Assembly (NCBI GenBank): GCA_008360955.1
Contig: LUCM01008329.1
Coordinates: forward strand, 188,166 to 252,165
Reading direction: 5' to 3'
Length of the DNA: 64,000 nt
Source of the DNA: Fasciolopsis buskii
Taxonomy: Eukaryota; Platyhelminthes; Trematoda; Plagiorchiida; Fasciolidae
The translations under genes and the position numbers were made by a program. Below, piece by piece: positions 14,001 through 26,929 of this stretch. How positions within the stretch are numbered: position 1 is the stretch's first letter; every line of letters starts with the position of its first letter. The notes below the pieces were generated by a model. It made no database searches, was not told where the DNA came from, and was given only the letters and a program-made list of their open reading frames with translations.

Positions 14001-15540
14001 TGATCTCTACCCTGACTGTCAACATTTTTGCAAAAATTCATCCCATAATCAGAGATTTTCGTCATGACGATAGATTACCGGCACAAGCTGAAATCCAGTC
14101 CAATAGGTAAATGTCCTGTGAAAACTTCTTCCCCGCTAGACTGTAACCGGAGCACCACTATCCCTACTTGGTCTGCACATTTTTTGCGATATGCAATCAA
14201 ATGAGAATGCTCTACTCTATAGTTTATCGTAGAATAATCCCAGAGCGAATGCGAATAAGCCAAAAGATCGACTTTATTCGCTTCCAGTAAGTAAGAAGTA
14301 TTTTCTTGATAACATCCAGAGTAAAAAAGTGAATTCTGGCAGTGAACGAGTTTATCCTTATTCACGAATCAGTAGAGGTGAGAATCCTGGTGTTTTATGG
14401 AAGTCTGACCAGTGTCGAAAGATTAACGATAAACGAAGCAAATCTTGAGTTCCGTTAATTTCATGTATTTTCCGGTATGGGTGTTTGAAACCACTCGCCT
14501 GTGAATATCCCAAGTAGGATTCTGTCAGTTTGGGATTTGAAAGCGGGTAAAAACGAGTGCGTACCATAAACATCCAGGCTCCAAAGAATTTTTTGATCTT
14601 TCAACTAAGTTACAATGGAATGCAAGTTACAGAAGATAATTATCCTTGCGATACCATTGGGATTTAGCCATATGTTGCACAGAATTATGTTTTGAGTGGA
14701 ACAGCTTTGATTCCGCAATTCTTCCGCACAGGCTGATCTGAAATCCGTCTACCTCTCAGCAGTTCTGTTCATTATTAAAGAAAAAAGAATTACGGATAGG
14801 AAAATCTTAACCAAGGGTTATACTGCCTCTCTGCACTGGTGCTAGATGTCGACATGCGAAAGAATTGGCTTCGTGAAGTTTTTGTTTTCAGACATCAAGC
14901 AAATGTCCTGGGCGAAGTAGGATGGGTCAGTTTAATGTAGATTTTCATTTAAATGACTACAATTCTCGATCTCTGAAGTGATTTTTTATAAGTTAATAAT
15001 GTTTACTACACCTTTAATACAAAATAACAAGGAACAACTGTCTCCTTACACTTACGAACAAATGGACCACTTCAGCCTTACTTGACGGGGCCACGAGACT
15101 GAACAGAACGAATTTAAGTTGAATAATTCAGCTACCGGAGGAATTGGCCAAGTTCTTCCTGGCTAATTGAGTACCAAAGATCATCCACCGCTGGCGACCA
15201 TGAAAATCGAGATATTGATTTATATCATTTCGTTATAATGCTCCTCAAATTGAGGCATTCATGAACTGGGTTCAGATTTTGGAAACGGGCACTCACTCGA
15301 TTTGCATGGCCAGTGATGAACACAAATAGGCTTTCTACAACTGTTAAGTTATACCCGAACGAATTCATCCTCATTACTCCTAATTACGCAACTGACATAC
15401 GATTATTAGAACAAGGAAGAGATCAATAAAATGGGATTATCTTTCGCTTTATGTGAAATGTCTATGCTAGTGACTAGGGCATCTACCACGCTTATTCATC
15501 ACTACAACAACAGTCAACTAAGGCGCGCGCACGCAAAAGA

Positions 15541-15564
15541 GAGACGGGGAGAGAGAGAGAGAGA
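15541..15564. repeat. (GA)n microsatellite
   Basis: About eight GA dinucleotides after a short imperfect GA/GGGG lead-in. Confidence 0.9.
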
Positions 15565-16726
15565 TAATATTCGGAAGGCGGGGTTGTATAAAAAAACATC
15601 TGGCTGAAGGAGCCAGTTCAACCGTTATATGATGTTATGATACCCCTCGGGAAATGAACAAGTTTGGCTCACCGATTTCCTCGGCCAGCTGTCACCAAAT
15701 TGTGCACGTCTTGACCTTTGGTTGAACATTTCATGTTTGATAACAAATGCATCCAGGGAAATCCACGCAAACACAAACGTGCATGTAAGCCCGTGTACTA
15801 ACATTCATTTTCCGGAATTTATTTTCCACATACTGGTGCATGGACGAATACGGAATATTATTGTTGACCTCGGTACTGCCGACACCTGTAGGCTTAAACT
15901 GGCCATTTGTTTGGACCGTGGACAAATAACAGTTAAAGTCGGGTCAGTAGATGGGAATTTTGATTTATCGCGGTAATCATGTTGGTTCATCAATCTCAAA
16001 AATTGATTTGCTTAGACAGTGATGAGTATCCCCCTAGTGACAAACGACCGGGATGGCCTCAATTATCACACACTGTTAAGAAGAAATATAGTTAAATGAA
16101 AACTAAAATTTTAGGATCGAGGTTAATATCTGTGCTAGTAAAAATAGGAATTAAAAGGTAATCATGTGAAACCGTAAGTTTCAGCTGGAGGAGGTAGCAC
16201 TACAACAGGTACAGTTCGTAAGCAGTAGATCTCACCTGGCAACTGGCCTCCACGACAAGTGGCCAACCATTAATTGAAACATGAATGAAATGTGAAAATA
16301 AGACTGGCTTTTGCCACCTGAAATAATAAGGCTGTCATTGTTATTCCCAAATCAGTGCGTTGACTTGTGAATGCATTCCTAATTTGGTACCCGTAATTGT
16401 TCATTTGGTGGTACGAGTGTCGTACTCTGGCCAAAGAGAAGTTCGGATCCATCAGCAAGATGGGTGCTAATTTGGCTAGTTCTTGTTTGACTGGTGAATG
16501 GGAAGGATGCAAGCAGGCCGTTACAATCATCAAAATGTAATCAATCGTCGTCGAGCGACCGTATCCACAGGAATCGATCTGAAATCATGTAGAGGTTTCA
16601 TTCAGTTCGGAAGTTCATTTTCCTAAACGGCATCTACTGTTCTGATAATCTACCCAATGCTCTCACTGATTGGTGAAACGCGCTATGTTCCGTGGATTGT
16701 TAGTTTCCATTTGGCACAATTTTCAG

Positions 16727-17116
16727 ATACATGCTGAAGAAGTTTTTTATCCCAGCCTTGGAATATTCGTGAGAATTAAATTAAACCTACCAAGTGGACG
16801 ATACAAGGATTGCGTCGGTAGACCGGAAAAGTTTTTAGCATCCGTGTCAGCCAAGCATGCATGTGACCCAAATTCAGTTTGTTTTGTCAGTGATGTTAAG
16901 CTGTCACCGTTTTTGAAAGGAAGCAGACTAATGTTGTTTTGGAACGCAAAAGAAGATAAAGACATCTGCTCATTTTCTTCCGGAATTCTTCAGTCGATTC
17001 TACCTGACGGTCACTTTCGCCCGTTCCTACTATCTCTAGCGAGAAAATTTAATCCCAACAAACCAGAATACTCGCTTATTCATCGAAATCAAACCGCTTG
17101 TATTAGTCTTCCATGA
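16727..17116 (+). CDS. candidate terminal exon, unidentified protein
   Basis: A 129-codon open stretch begins right after a pyrimidine-rich acceptor-like site (...caattttcag, ending at 16726) and runs to TGA at 17114-17116. Composition looks protein-like, with mixed hydrophobic, charged and cysteine residues and no low complexity. It includes a segment reading SGRYKDCVGRPEKFLASVS. The frame is also open for about 19 codons upstream of the acceptor, so the acceptor does not prove splicing. I recognise no domain. Alternatives are an old repeat fragment or a chance frame; 390 bases without a stop is uncommon but not exceptional at this base composition. No neighbouring exon was found. Confidence 0.27.
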   Translation: MHAEEVFYPSLGIFVRIKLNLPSGRYKDCVGRPEKFLASVSAKHACDPNSVCFVSDVKLSPFLKGSRLMLFWNAKEDKDICSFSSGILQSILPDGHFRPFLLSLARKFNPNKPEYSLIHRNQTACISLP

Positions 17117-20100
17117 TCAGCACTCACTGATCAATAATTTTGCGGGCTAAGCGACCCATAGGAATTCAATGACTTTCTCGTGTGACGATTTCGGTCAAAT
17201 TATGGTTTAGCATAATCAGTGCGATGTCCCCGTGACTGTGTCGATCTTTAAGCAGGGTATTGACTATGGCTATTCAGTACCCACTAATCCCACAAGTTCG
17301 ATCCGCTTCTAGCTTCTTCTGCCACAAAATTTGCATTAATTATGTTTGCCAAGCTGATATTACTCTCACAATTGACCTGAGATCCGGATCAAATCGGGCT
17401 AATAAGCAGGCATTTGCAGCTATTTAATTGGGGACTCTGGCTCATTTACACTCGTGGTGAGCACAGCTACTGGGATGTAACACTTGATAGGACTGCGTTT
17501 CGCAGCGTGGAAGATGAATGAGCAAGTCTCTGAGATATTTTGTGTCAAGCTCTGAACTATGAGCGTCAGTCGCGTTGGCTACCAGATTCTCTCAGACGTG
17601 GTACTGGCACTTTAAAATCCTCAGTCAAATGCATGGAAGTATCACTACTTTCCGCCACCATACATTCAATACACGGTCTTTGGAATGGAGAAATATCCGT
17701 CGTTGGCAGGATTTGAACATTGAAAACTGCAGAACATCCGTTTATCTTGTCCTATCTACCGTCCTCTTATGAAAATTGGGTTGAAAAGGCTGCCTCACCA
17801 GTAGAACACTGTTCACTAAGCAACAATTCAAAAGCGGGAAAAATGCCTATGAACAGATGCAACTCCGGTAAAACAAATTCAACCGGATGAGTGTAGTTCT
17901 TCAAGTTATCGTTGAGAACGGTAGAATGGTTCAATCTCGGAGACAATCCGATGGGTGGGAAACGAAGTGCACGTTTTTGAACAATAAGCAAAACGAAAAG
18001 TGAAATGACTTCGAATTCGTTAAAATGAACATGTGATTACCTTCAACAATCTTACCATCGGATGGATCGGCTAAAGTAGTTTTTTGTTTACTGACTGTAA
18101 ATTAATAATTGCTGGCGAACTGGAATTCCAGTTTCTGAACTATTCGAAGTTTGTTAGCAACGGTCTGGTTATTTTTCTTGTGGACCATTAATAGCCACTA
18201 GACTCTGTTGGGCGAAGTCATGATTGTAGAAAATACGACAACAATATACAGTACCCCATCTGAAGATATCACGAACGGAATGGGGGAACAATACACCATA
18301 TAATGTAATCTAGAAGAGTGCTTATTCGCTGAGAAAAACGTTGTCCAGGGAAGGAACTAATGAAGGTACGCTTCGGCTACCATTCGTAACTGTCCCCAAG
18401 GCAGTTTTCTGATTTAATCGGCCAGAAGGAAAACAATATCACATATTTAAACAAAACCTTTGAATGCGAACAACAGATAACCAACGTGAGAATGTAATCC
18501 CGGGGAAAAACTAGCGATTTTACCGTTTTTCTCTTTGTTTTCGATGTTTAGTGACTAGAGTAAAACTAGAGTTTAGTACTTCCCGGATTAGGCTTCCTGG
18601 CATATCACGATTTCTCCGACTGGCAGCAAACTCTGCGGTAAGGCGAGATGTTCCAGAGAGCTGTCACAGGAAATCAAGATGAAAATAACGTACACACAGG
18701 TTAACACTGTTAGCGACTTGGGAGTCTAGAGATAATTGAATCTCACTTCCCCACTTAGTCCACTCAAATGATCCAAACGATTGGAGTAGGAAACCGTGGT
18801 GACTCAATTCCCAATTTTTTTTTTAATTAGCAACATGTTCCCGGTTTTTATTATTCACTGCTTTATTTTGACTGGTAGCGTCAAATGAGACAGCTAGTAA
18901 GTTCCACCATCGGTGGATGCTGTATACACATGTGTTGGTGTTTCCCTAATGATCAGATTCATTGGAAGGGATTATACGTACGTGCGCACACACACACATA
19001 CAGAAAAACATACACACAGACATGTGCAAGGAAATGCACAATCGAAACCCTTTAGAATCACAATGTTTTTAGACAAACAGAAAGTCAGATAAATGTATGT
19101 GCACCCTTCAAAAATTGCACAGCCTTACGGTGTTGTTCATCGGTCGTCTGTATTCCACCCAGCGACTGGTATCCCGCCTATCCTCGCCCAACCCGAAAAG
19201 CATATTCAACCCTATTCATTCCATAACTCAATCATGTCAGTGTAATTCGAATCTTATGCACTTCGCTCCATCATCTACGACCAGTTGTAGATAAACACAC
19301 CTTTAAAACCAAAGAGTTGAGGTTTCTTTCTTTCATGGTATTTGCAAAACTGTGTCTGCACACGTGTCCACAAGCACACGCGAATAGCTGTGTATAATTC
19401 TTTTTGACAGGAATACGCGGGGGAAACGAATGGAGTGAACTTTCACCTGATTTTCCGAAACAAAAATTGACATGCTATTTACGCTGACTTGTAATCAACC
19501 TACTGGCTAATCACCGTATCCAAGTGCAAATCACGATCCCATATATGCATATATATATGTATATATATATATATGTATACGTAAAGATACACACAGAAGT
19601 ATTGTTAGAAGTAAGGGGAGACAAGCTAAGGAAAGTGGTACAATCTAAATTTTGACCACATAACTGGTTCCCACATCGACGTGTACGTGCACGCCCGCAT
19701 GCACATGGTCCTCAGCGCGCTTGCGGCAACCTGACAAAGAGTGAACACTACCTGGGATGCAAGTGAACATGCTGGAGATGCGAACACATTTATTTTATCA
19801 ATTTGTAAGTGAATTTTCTTTGTTTGAATGCATGTTTGTGTGTCATGTTTTGAACGGGGTAAGTAATCAAGGACCAGAACTGGACGAATACACAACCGAC
19901 AGGAGTAAGACTACTGTCTCACTATCCTCGTTCTCTTCGTCTGTTGGCGTCTTCGATTCACTTTTGACATTGCTGCGACTACGCACCACATTTTGCATAA
20001 ACTGTCAACCATCATGCACTGTGCAGCTGTGCGTCTTTTCCCTCTCTCGTTGTGCGCTCACACAGTTACCAAAGCAATCTCACTCGTCGAAAGTCAAGTG

Positions 20101-23100
20101 TCAGAGCCAGCAATTCACATCCCAAGCAAAAGTGGGTGGGCCCAGTATATGTGAACAATAGAAGAAATGAACGAGTTGTAGGACAGAAAGTAGCCGCAAG
20201 AAGAAACACGGACGCACCACTGCTCCGAGAAATGAACCACGAAGTGACCAAAGAAAAACCGTCCAAGCTGTCATGATTGGCGATCGCACGTCACTTTCAC
20301 CGGGATGATCATTACGCAATAAACGCTTGCCTAATAGCACTTGTTTCAACCGAATCAGTCACTTTCGATCTGAGGAATTCCAATTTAGCATCAGCAGTCC
20401 CTGAGGACTGTTAAATCAACTGAACTGAGCAACAAATGGACGGCACGCGGTGATGCTGAATAGTTGTCAGTGTGGTTATCATTTTCACTTCGATCAAACC
20501 ACGGAGAAAGTTACTTCCCTGGCAAAGTCAAAGGTCGCTTTGCACATCCTAAAGAGCGGGGTTTGGCCTTTTATTCAGTCTAAGCGAACAAGAATAATGC
20601 TGCTTATGTATAGTTCCAAAAAACATTGAAAAAGGGCAATCCCCAACATTCAAAGTGCTTACTTTTTCTGAGAAGAATGTTTCATGAGCAATAGCACACA
20701 AGTAAGGTAGATCAAAACCGAATTGGGATTTGTCGACGTCCCATTAAACAACACTGGTCTTTGGGTGTGTCGAGGAAGTGGATACAGTCTTTGTACGTCC
20801 AGTTAAATGGGCGATGTGTATGCGCCGGAGTTTCTGAGGTAAAACTGTAAGCAACAACAATGCTTTTGTTTCTGATGGGTGGTCACTCTAACTAGAGAAC
20901 TATTTTATGGAGTTAATGAGCAAGGGAAGAGCCTTTTCAACAACCCGATGGAAACTGTTGGGCAACAGCAAAGTGAACATAAATAGTGCATGCGCTAATG
21001 AATTGTAGGTGCGCACATAAAGTACTGAGAATATACGCAGTCTGAGAGTGCAACGCGATTTTCTAACCTTACTAAAGACATCACTGATTTGCGTGCACTA
21101 CCGAAGATGATGTGACTTCTGAATTAACCATCTCTCGGTAATGTAATACACTAGTGGAATCAATACTAAATGGAAACATGGTGTCGGGAAGAAGAAAGTC
21201 GACGAGGCATTCCCAGAAAGTAAAAAGGGTTTTAGAAAATGGTATTAATATTGCATCCTACACAATGGCTCATTTCTGTCTCTTCCTTTTGTCCCATCAG
21301 TGAAGCGAATGTGAGTGCATCTGTAGATACAAAAAGCAGCATGAGTAATTAGTCTTAACTGTAAGAATTCCGACTCAAAACCGACGACTTTTTGAGATAA
21401 ACGGCACGGTAGGATTGAAGTGAGTTATGAAGACGGGACACTGCGCAAATTCTGCCTGGTTTATATTTCGAAGCCATTCCGCTAGCTCGGCTTGTTTTTT
21501 CATGCAGACATTTGTCAAATAATAAATGACATGACGTGTTTGAAAATGGTCCTTTTCTGTTCGCCGCCTTGCATTTTCGGTGACAGCTGGCAGTCACTGA
21601 CATGGAGTCGATCCCATCACAAGCGAAATGAATGAAATGAAAGCGAACGGTATCAATGCAGTGCATGACCAATGATTGTTTGAGAAGGAACGAAATCACG
21701 TGATAAATGAATCCCTAAAAAAGGATTCAAAGTAAGAGATCACAAACACAGAGCGGGATCTATGGCTGGGACAAGGTGAGTATTCAACCAAATGTGGAAT
21801 CACTATGATAGGTTCGGCTAGTGGCGACCTCACCCCGTCCGAGGCATCCAGGCCTCTTCTTCGCTGCGCACCAACTGGTACAAATTTCATCATCTCTACT
21901 CTCCTAATACTAATGGTATATCGAGGATCAAAGCAATGATGACAAGCTATTGCACAAGGCATCCGGAATTTCTAAATTGCATTCGGCTAAATTCATGTTA
22001 ATTCCCGAAGGTAGCTGAAAACCATCGAAAAAAGATGTTGATGACAGGCGTAAGGACAGAGGACAAAAATAGTGATGGAAGGGAGAACTGAAACTACGAA
22101 TCATGGAAGTCTTGAGTTGATGGATTTCTTTTTGTCGAGTCGACTCAGTCAAGTCGCTCGAATTCAATAAGACCTGACTTCTGCTACTGTTTTGACAGAA
22201 TGAACAGAGAAGCGTATAGAACCCTGACTCAAGTTCGACTAGCCTATTCTTAGAAAGCTACAGATGTAAAGATGTACTCGAACCTAAGCCTAGAAGTTGT
22301 TTTTAAAGTGATAAAAATGGATTTTTCTCCGTGACGAACGAGTAGAGCTTCGACCCATTGAGGGTTGTTCAGTAAACGGACTTTATCTTTTAAGGACTGT
22401 GAACGCTTTCGCAACACACGAATCGACTAGGAAACCGTTAAAACTAATACTTTAAAATAGTTCTCCAATAAGTCTGTCAACTTTCAAGCTGCAGTGTCAT
22501 AAACAAAAAGTAGCCATTCATTGCACTTCACATTTGCTATATTATGCTGCAGAAGTGCACAGAGTCTACACTGATTTTGAGAGATTTTTAACACGAACGA
22601 AGTTCGTTTACCTTGGGCTTGATTGATCTGAACTAACTTTAGAGAACCAAATAAACAGATAATTTTGAAAAGAGCATTTTAGAACAACTTGAATCCAAAT
22701 GCTTCTTGGTCGAAGTCGGTGAGAGCGATCTTAAGCGAAACATGAGAGATACGAATTAAATGATTTTCAATTCAGCATTGAAAGCATGCTCCGCTGGGCT
22801 GCTTAGGGGTCCTTGAATACAGACCAGCATAAGCATCGGTGGAGGGAAGCTAAATGGCTCGAAGTAAAGATCTATGACTCCACACCACTTCAATCTGATA
22901 AGAATTGAAAACTAAGTCTGAAACTAAATTTGTCTCAAACTTTACTAAAAGCTAAATCGAAACTCCTACTAAGCTGTAGGTACTAATATTTTAAAAAGTC
23001 ATCTCTAAGTAGCGGTATTAGCCGGATGTTAGCTTTCTGCTGTTTAGTCGCTGAGTATTTCGCAGCTGAACCAAGATCAGGAATGCTGATGAGCAGTTGC

Positions 23101-24950
23101 TTGGACAGGGCATTTGGAATGTCATTTTCCTCAATTTTATAATCAGAAGGAGATACCTTTGAACAAAAGACCTAATTCTGTGGTCCACGTTTCAACCAAT
23201 ATAATGGGATATATGATTATAAGATGGATGGTGCGGAAGAGAAGTGAAAGGCCCTTAGTGCGATAGGTTTGAATTCTTCGGTCCCAACACTAGTTTTATT
23301 TATCCCCCACGGATGTGGCAGTTAATGTACTCTTGGCATGAACAGGTCAAGGAAAAATGATTGGCTTGCCCATTTGAGTGTTTTCAGCAATTCTAAACTT
23401 ATGGAAGCAAGCTAACTTTCACCTTGCACATACACTGCAGCTATTGGCCCTTGGAAATAAGCGTCCCACAGCCAATCCTCAATGCATGAATCTGACCGGA
23501 GCCACACAGACTTCGAGTGTCATAGCAGAAAATCTTATGGACCAGTTTTAAACTTAATTACTGATGAGTAGGTTAAAACAAAATGAAACAAAAAGCTGGC
23601 TTTGATGCTTGGGCAATCTCCGGAATTTGGGCAGAGCAACTGGAATAAACTCAGGTTTTTCTATTGCAACTAGGATGCAAACTTTAAAAAATCATACGAA
23701 ATGTGAGGAAGCCTGGAGTGCAAAATCACAAGAAGATGACCTACCATTTCAGAAGGAGAATGCACTTGGAGAGATTATCAAACACGGTCATAGAAGTCTG
23801 GCCGTATGCGGAGATATACTGCTCGGCCGCATATTCGTGTGAAAGTATTCATGGAGAAAACGTAGACTGGAAAAATTCTTTCTCATGGGATAAGTGAAAA
23901 TTGCCACGCTTTCTGTGCAGCAGATATTGGATGTGAGAAGAAGAATCGGTTGTACAATGACTTTGGGAGAAGAATTAAATGGAATGGCTTGACAGACAGG
24001 AAGCAGCACCACGCAGTGCGGACATTCGAAGGACAATCGATTTCTCAAGTGTCAGGAAAGTAACCCAAATGCACTTGTTAAGGTCCTCTAACAGGGAAAA
24101 TATCGCTTTCCAAAAAAACGAGTTTTGCAAAACTTGAAATTTCAACGGTTTTGCAAACGAATCTTTTACGACAAAAGCCCCGGTATCTTGGCATGTTTGG
24201 TGAATGGACGCACTGGGTGTTGAAACTCAAGTTTTTTATGATCTCGTCCTGTAGAAAGTGGAGAAATGAGGACTGTAAAGCCAAAGAACATTTGTTTCAT
24301 CTTTTGTCATTTGCTAAACTATTACTCACTAATTCGTTTCTGATGTAGCAACGGCTGCTAAAATCAAGATTGGGTTTTCCATCTGAATTCAACAGCTTCC
24401 CACTGGAGATTCTTTAAAAAGTCCTGTGTGTGGTCATTTAAATTTTTTTCCGTTTTGCAATTATTCAAGGCCATATTTTGCCTAAAATATTCGTGGTAAG
24501 TCTAAGTGGACGTCAGGCTAGAAGTATTTCGGATGAATGAAGCTTGAATCATTCTCCACATTCATTTGGCGTTCGATTCGAGGCTAAAATATCGATCACA
24601 CACGACCACATTTTTTATCCTGCTGGATAGATGTTATCAGTGCTTTACTTCTGGATTAATTTGCAATTTTGCCAGCCCGTTTTTGTCAGTTTTCTTTATT
24701 CTCAACGAAGATCAGGCGAGAAGTTTGACCACTGTGGTATCTGAACAATTACGTTTTCCTTTCGTTGCTTTTCTGCTATATGTCTAAGTTTGGAAAATAA
24801 ACTAATTTCTACTTTTACCCGCGAGGGAGGGTGAACCTTCTCAATTATATTTGAATAACCGATTGAACTGATGTGACTTTCCACCTGGTGATATTCTTGA
24901 TCAGCCCCTTGAAGTTCTTGATTAGAGCATGACAAACACAATAATTTAGA
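17117..24950. other. intergenic or intronic DNA, no recognised gene
   Basis: No protein family or repeat family is recognised. Microsatellites occur at 18985-19020 (CA-rich) and 19543-19575 (TA/TATG). On the minus strand, around 17709-17719, a TGTTCAAATCC B-box-like word is present without a convincing A box. Confidence 0.45.
19543..19575. repeat. TA/TATG microsatellite
   Basis: Alternating TA with interspersed TG, directly visible. Confidence 0.88.
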
Positions 24951-24953
24951 ATT

Positions 24954-25205
24954 TTAATGAGTTTGGCATTTGGCCATATTGGGGCAATGAGAGAAACCAG
25001 CAAACTGATCTAAAAAGAATTCGCACTTCTTTTTACACGTCTTTCCTATTTTCTCGAATTCCTTTTCATTAACAGAGTGACAAGCAGTCCATATTTCATC
25101 GTTCCAGGCAAAGTTGGTAGCCTCGTCTGTAGAGCTTGGATTGTTAGGGAAACAAGCCCTTACACGTTTTGAGTTGGCCAAATCAAAACCAAATAACAGG
25201 AAGAC
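24954..25205 (-). CDS. candidate exon of a small cysteine-rich, possibly secreted protein
   Basis: The minus strand is open for 83 codons from just after an in-frame TAA to the stop at 24954. The translation starts with a hydrophobic stretch (VFLLFGFDLANS) that could be the end of a signal peptide. It then has well-spaced cysteines (RACFP, TACHS, CKKKC, SHCPN, AKC) within an acidic/lysine-rich background. There is no ATG, so an upstream exon would have to supply the start; AG dinucleotides suitable as an acceptor lie just upstream (AAG beside the TAA). The spacing suggests a small disulfide-bonded domain, but I cannot assign a family. Chance is the main alternative. Confidence 0.33.
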   Translation of the reverse strand, partial: VFLLFGFDLANSKRVRACFPNNPSSTDEATNFAWNDEIWTACHSVNEKEFEKIGKTCKKKCEFFLDQFAGFSHCPNMAKCQTH

Positions 25206-25209
25206 TTAA

Positions 25210-26500
25210 GTGTCTAGAGTAATCGCAGATTTAGTTCACTAAAATTTTAGTAGCAACCGAAACGTTGATTGGTTTGAAGTTGCGTAACATCTACCACATT
25301 TTTCCTTATTATATCCGGCTTGCTTCACTTAAGTGCAAAAGCTTTAAAAGAAATAAGCTGAATTTCAGGTGTACTGCTAATTCGGTAAATTTGGGTTAAT
25401 AGTAAAAGACTCGAAGCTACGTCTAGCCAGACTAGTAAGATAAATGCTATAACCAGCTGCGCTCACACAATTCCAAAAGAATAACATGAACCGTTGTAAG
25501 TACCATTCGCTTACAGTACCCTTCGCTTTGAGTCACGAACAACCGCGGGTGAAAATTTGGCCTAAAAATGTCACACTATCCACCTGTACCAGGAATCCGG
25601 GAGAAAATGTATACATTGGGCCAACCATACGTTGGTTAAACCGAACTACCTGTAGATGTTGACGTCAGAATAGTAGTTCATGCTGATTTCAGGGCTTCAT
25701 CTGAAGGTTTCCAGGATACAGTGCCAATAGAAGCGGTATACTTGTTGCAGGTCCTGAAGTTGTTCATTCTATATCTGCCTCCAGGAGCGAAATAACAATC
25801 GTCGTATTCCAACTTCAGCCGGGGGCATTTTTTAGATACTGTTTGTATTCGTTGCTGATTGCATTCTCCCGTATATCACAAGTAGTTCACCAGCCGGTGA
25901 TTTTTTGTCTGGATTTGAAATGACGTGTTTGGATGAACATTTTTAACGGTTTTTGCAAGGCTGTCCAATTGAGCGAGGAAATATTGTCCACGACGAATCT
26001 CGAGGTTTTGTATGGTGAGCACCGTAGTCCGTTCTGGTTTATATGAACGGATCGCAGCCGGCTGAGAGCCAGACTGTGTTCGGGAAAATCAAATTCACTA
26101 ATAAGGGTTTGGATTTTCATTTTAAAAGTTAAAGAGTCAGCGATTTTATCGATTTACTTTCGGAATGGTTAACTTGCAAATTGTGTACCAGACTATACCG
26201 GCCAGCAACCGAATTTCAAACAGCAGTTTTTAGGAATGAATGTAAATTTTAAAAAATTTGTATTGCAGCTACACATGGAGAATTCATTCAGCCTTGGCTA
26301 AAGTCTTGAGGTATCTTTTGAAAAAAATCCGTTAATAAAATATTTTATGTATTGCCTTGTTCTAAGATCGTTGTGTCCTATCTTCCCCGTCAAGCACGGT
26401 GCGGATCGCGAACGTCATTGGTGTTAGTGCGTGCACGCAGGTAGTTTGTTCAAAATGACCAGTTTAGTTATGGACTCAAGATCTACGTGCCAATCCTGGT
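25210..26500. other. intergenic DNA, no recognised gene
   Basis: On the minus strand at 25870-26120, two overlapping frames are open for 60-80 codons, which makes either one hard to believe. Nothing else is recognised. Confidence 0.45.
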
Positions 26501-26504
26501 TTAT

Positions 26505-26685
26505 CTATTCTTTTACTTCCTTTATTAATTAAACAACAATGTACATCGCTTTTTTCAGAAAGGGAGCCGAGGCCAACAGAGGGCTGCCAAGTAGGGAAGT
26601 TGACCGGCGGTGAGGACATTCGAACCCGACGCTCCACGCCTAAAAGCCACGACCTTATCCGCCTGACCAACGTCGTCCGGTAATG
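26505..26685 (-). mobile_element. tRNA-derived SINE, family 1, copy A
   Basis: The minus strand has a tRNA-like head with an A box (TGGTCAGGCGG, about 26659-26669) and a B box (GGGTTCGAATG, 26617-26627). The tail contains TGTACATTGTT and ends in AATTAATAAAGGAAGTAAA. The same head and tail recur at 49700-49880 on the same strand, so this is a dispersed Pol III retroposon of about 180 bp. It is non-coding; the head resembles a Leu/Ser-type tRNA. Mobilisation would depend on a partner LINE. Confidence 0.8.
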
Positions 26686-26929
26686 GATAGACAAAAGAAC
26701 TGGTGCATCGATCTTCCGAGCTGGGACACTTAATAAACTCAACTCCGTGTGACTTTTTCGATGGATTCTCTTGTGTTATTGGTTCTAGGTTGGTAACTGT
26801 TTATTGCCTTATTGACGTTACCGCTACGACTACTGATGCTAATAATAGAACTAATACTAATAACACCGATGGCGAAATCATCTACCTTACCACAGAGAGA
26901 GGATTGGATACCTAAAATCTTGGATCCTC

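Larger units (their letters stand above)
4215..16726. other. long intergenic or intronic stretch without recognised genes
   Basis: Read in both directions, this 12.5-kb stretch gives only short frames without known motifs. It contains low-complexity tracts (CA-rich at 8034-8056, a short CACAG run at 8059-8074, GA-rich at 15541-15564) and a perfect 7-bp hairpin with a 4-base loop at 11060-11077. A minus-strand frame at 12564-12857 has balanced amino-acid composition and an internal GTAGGA donor-like site, but I cannot identify it. Confidence 0.45.

Noticed and set aside
17650..17772. Possible minus-strand SINE (TGTTCAAATCC)
   Set aside because: B-box-like word only; no A box or second copy.
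23609..24060. Possible Tc1-type transposase remnant (GENVDWKNSFSWDK)
   Set aside because: Only a short vague likeness to the HVNW...SDE region; no second motif in order.
25870..26120. Two overlapping minus-strand frames as candidate exons
   Set aside because: Both frames are equally open and neither shows a motif or splice context.
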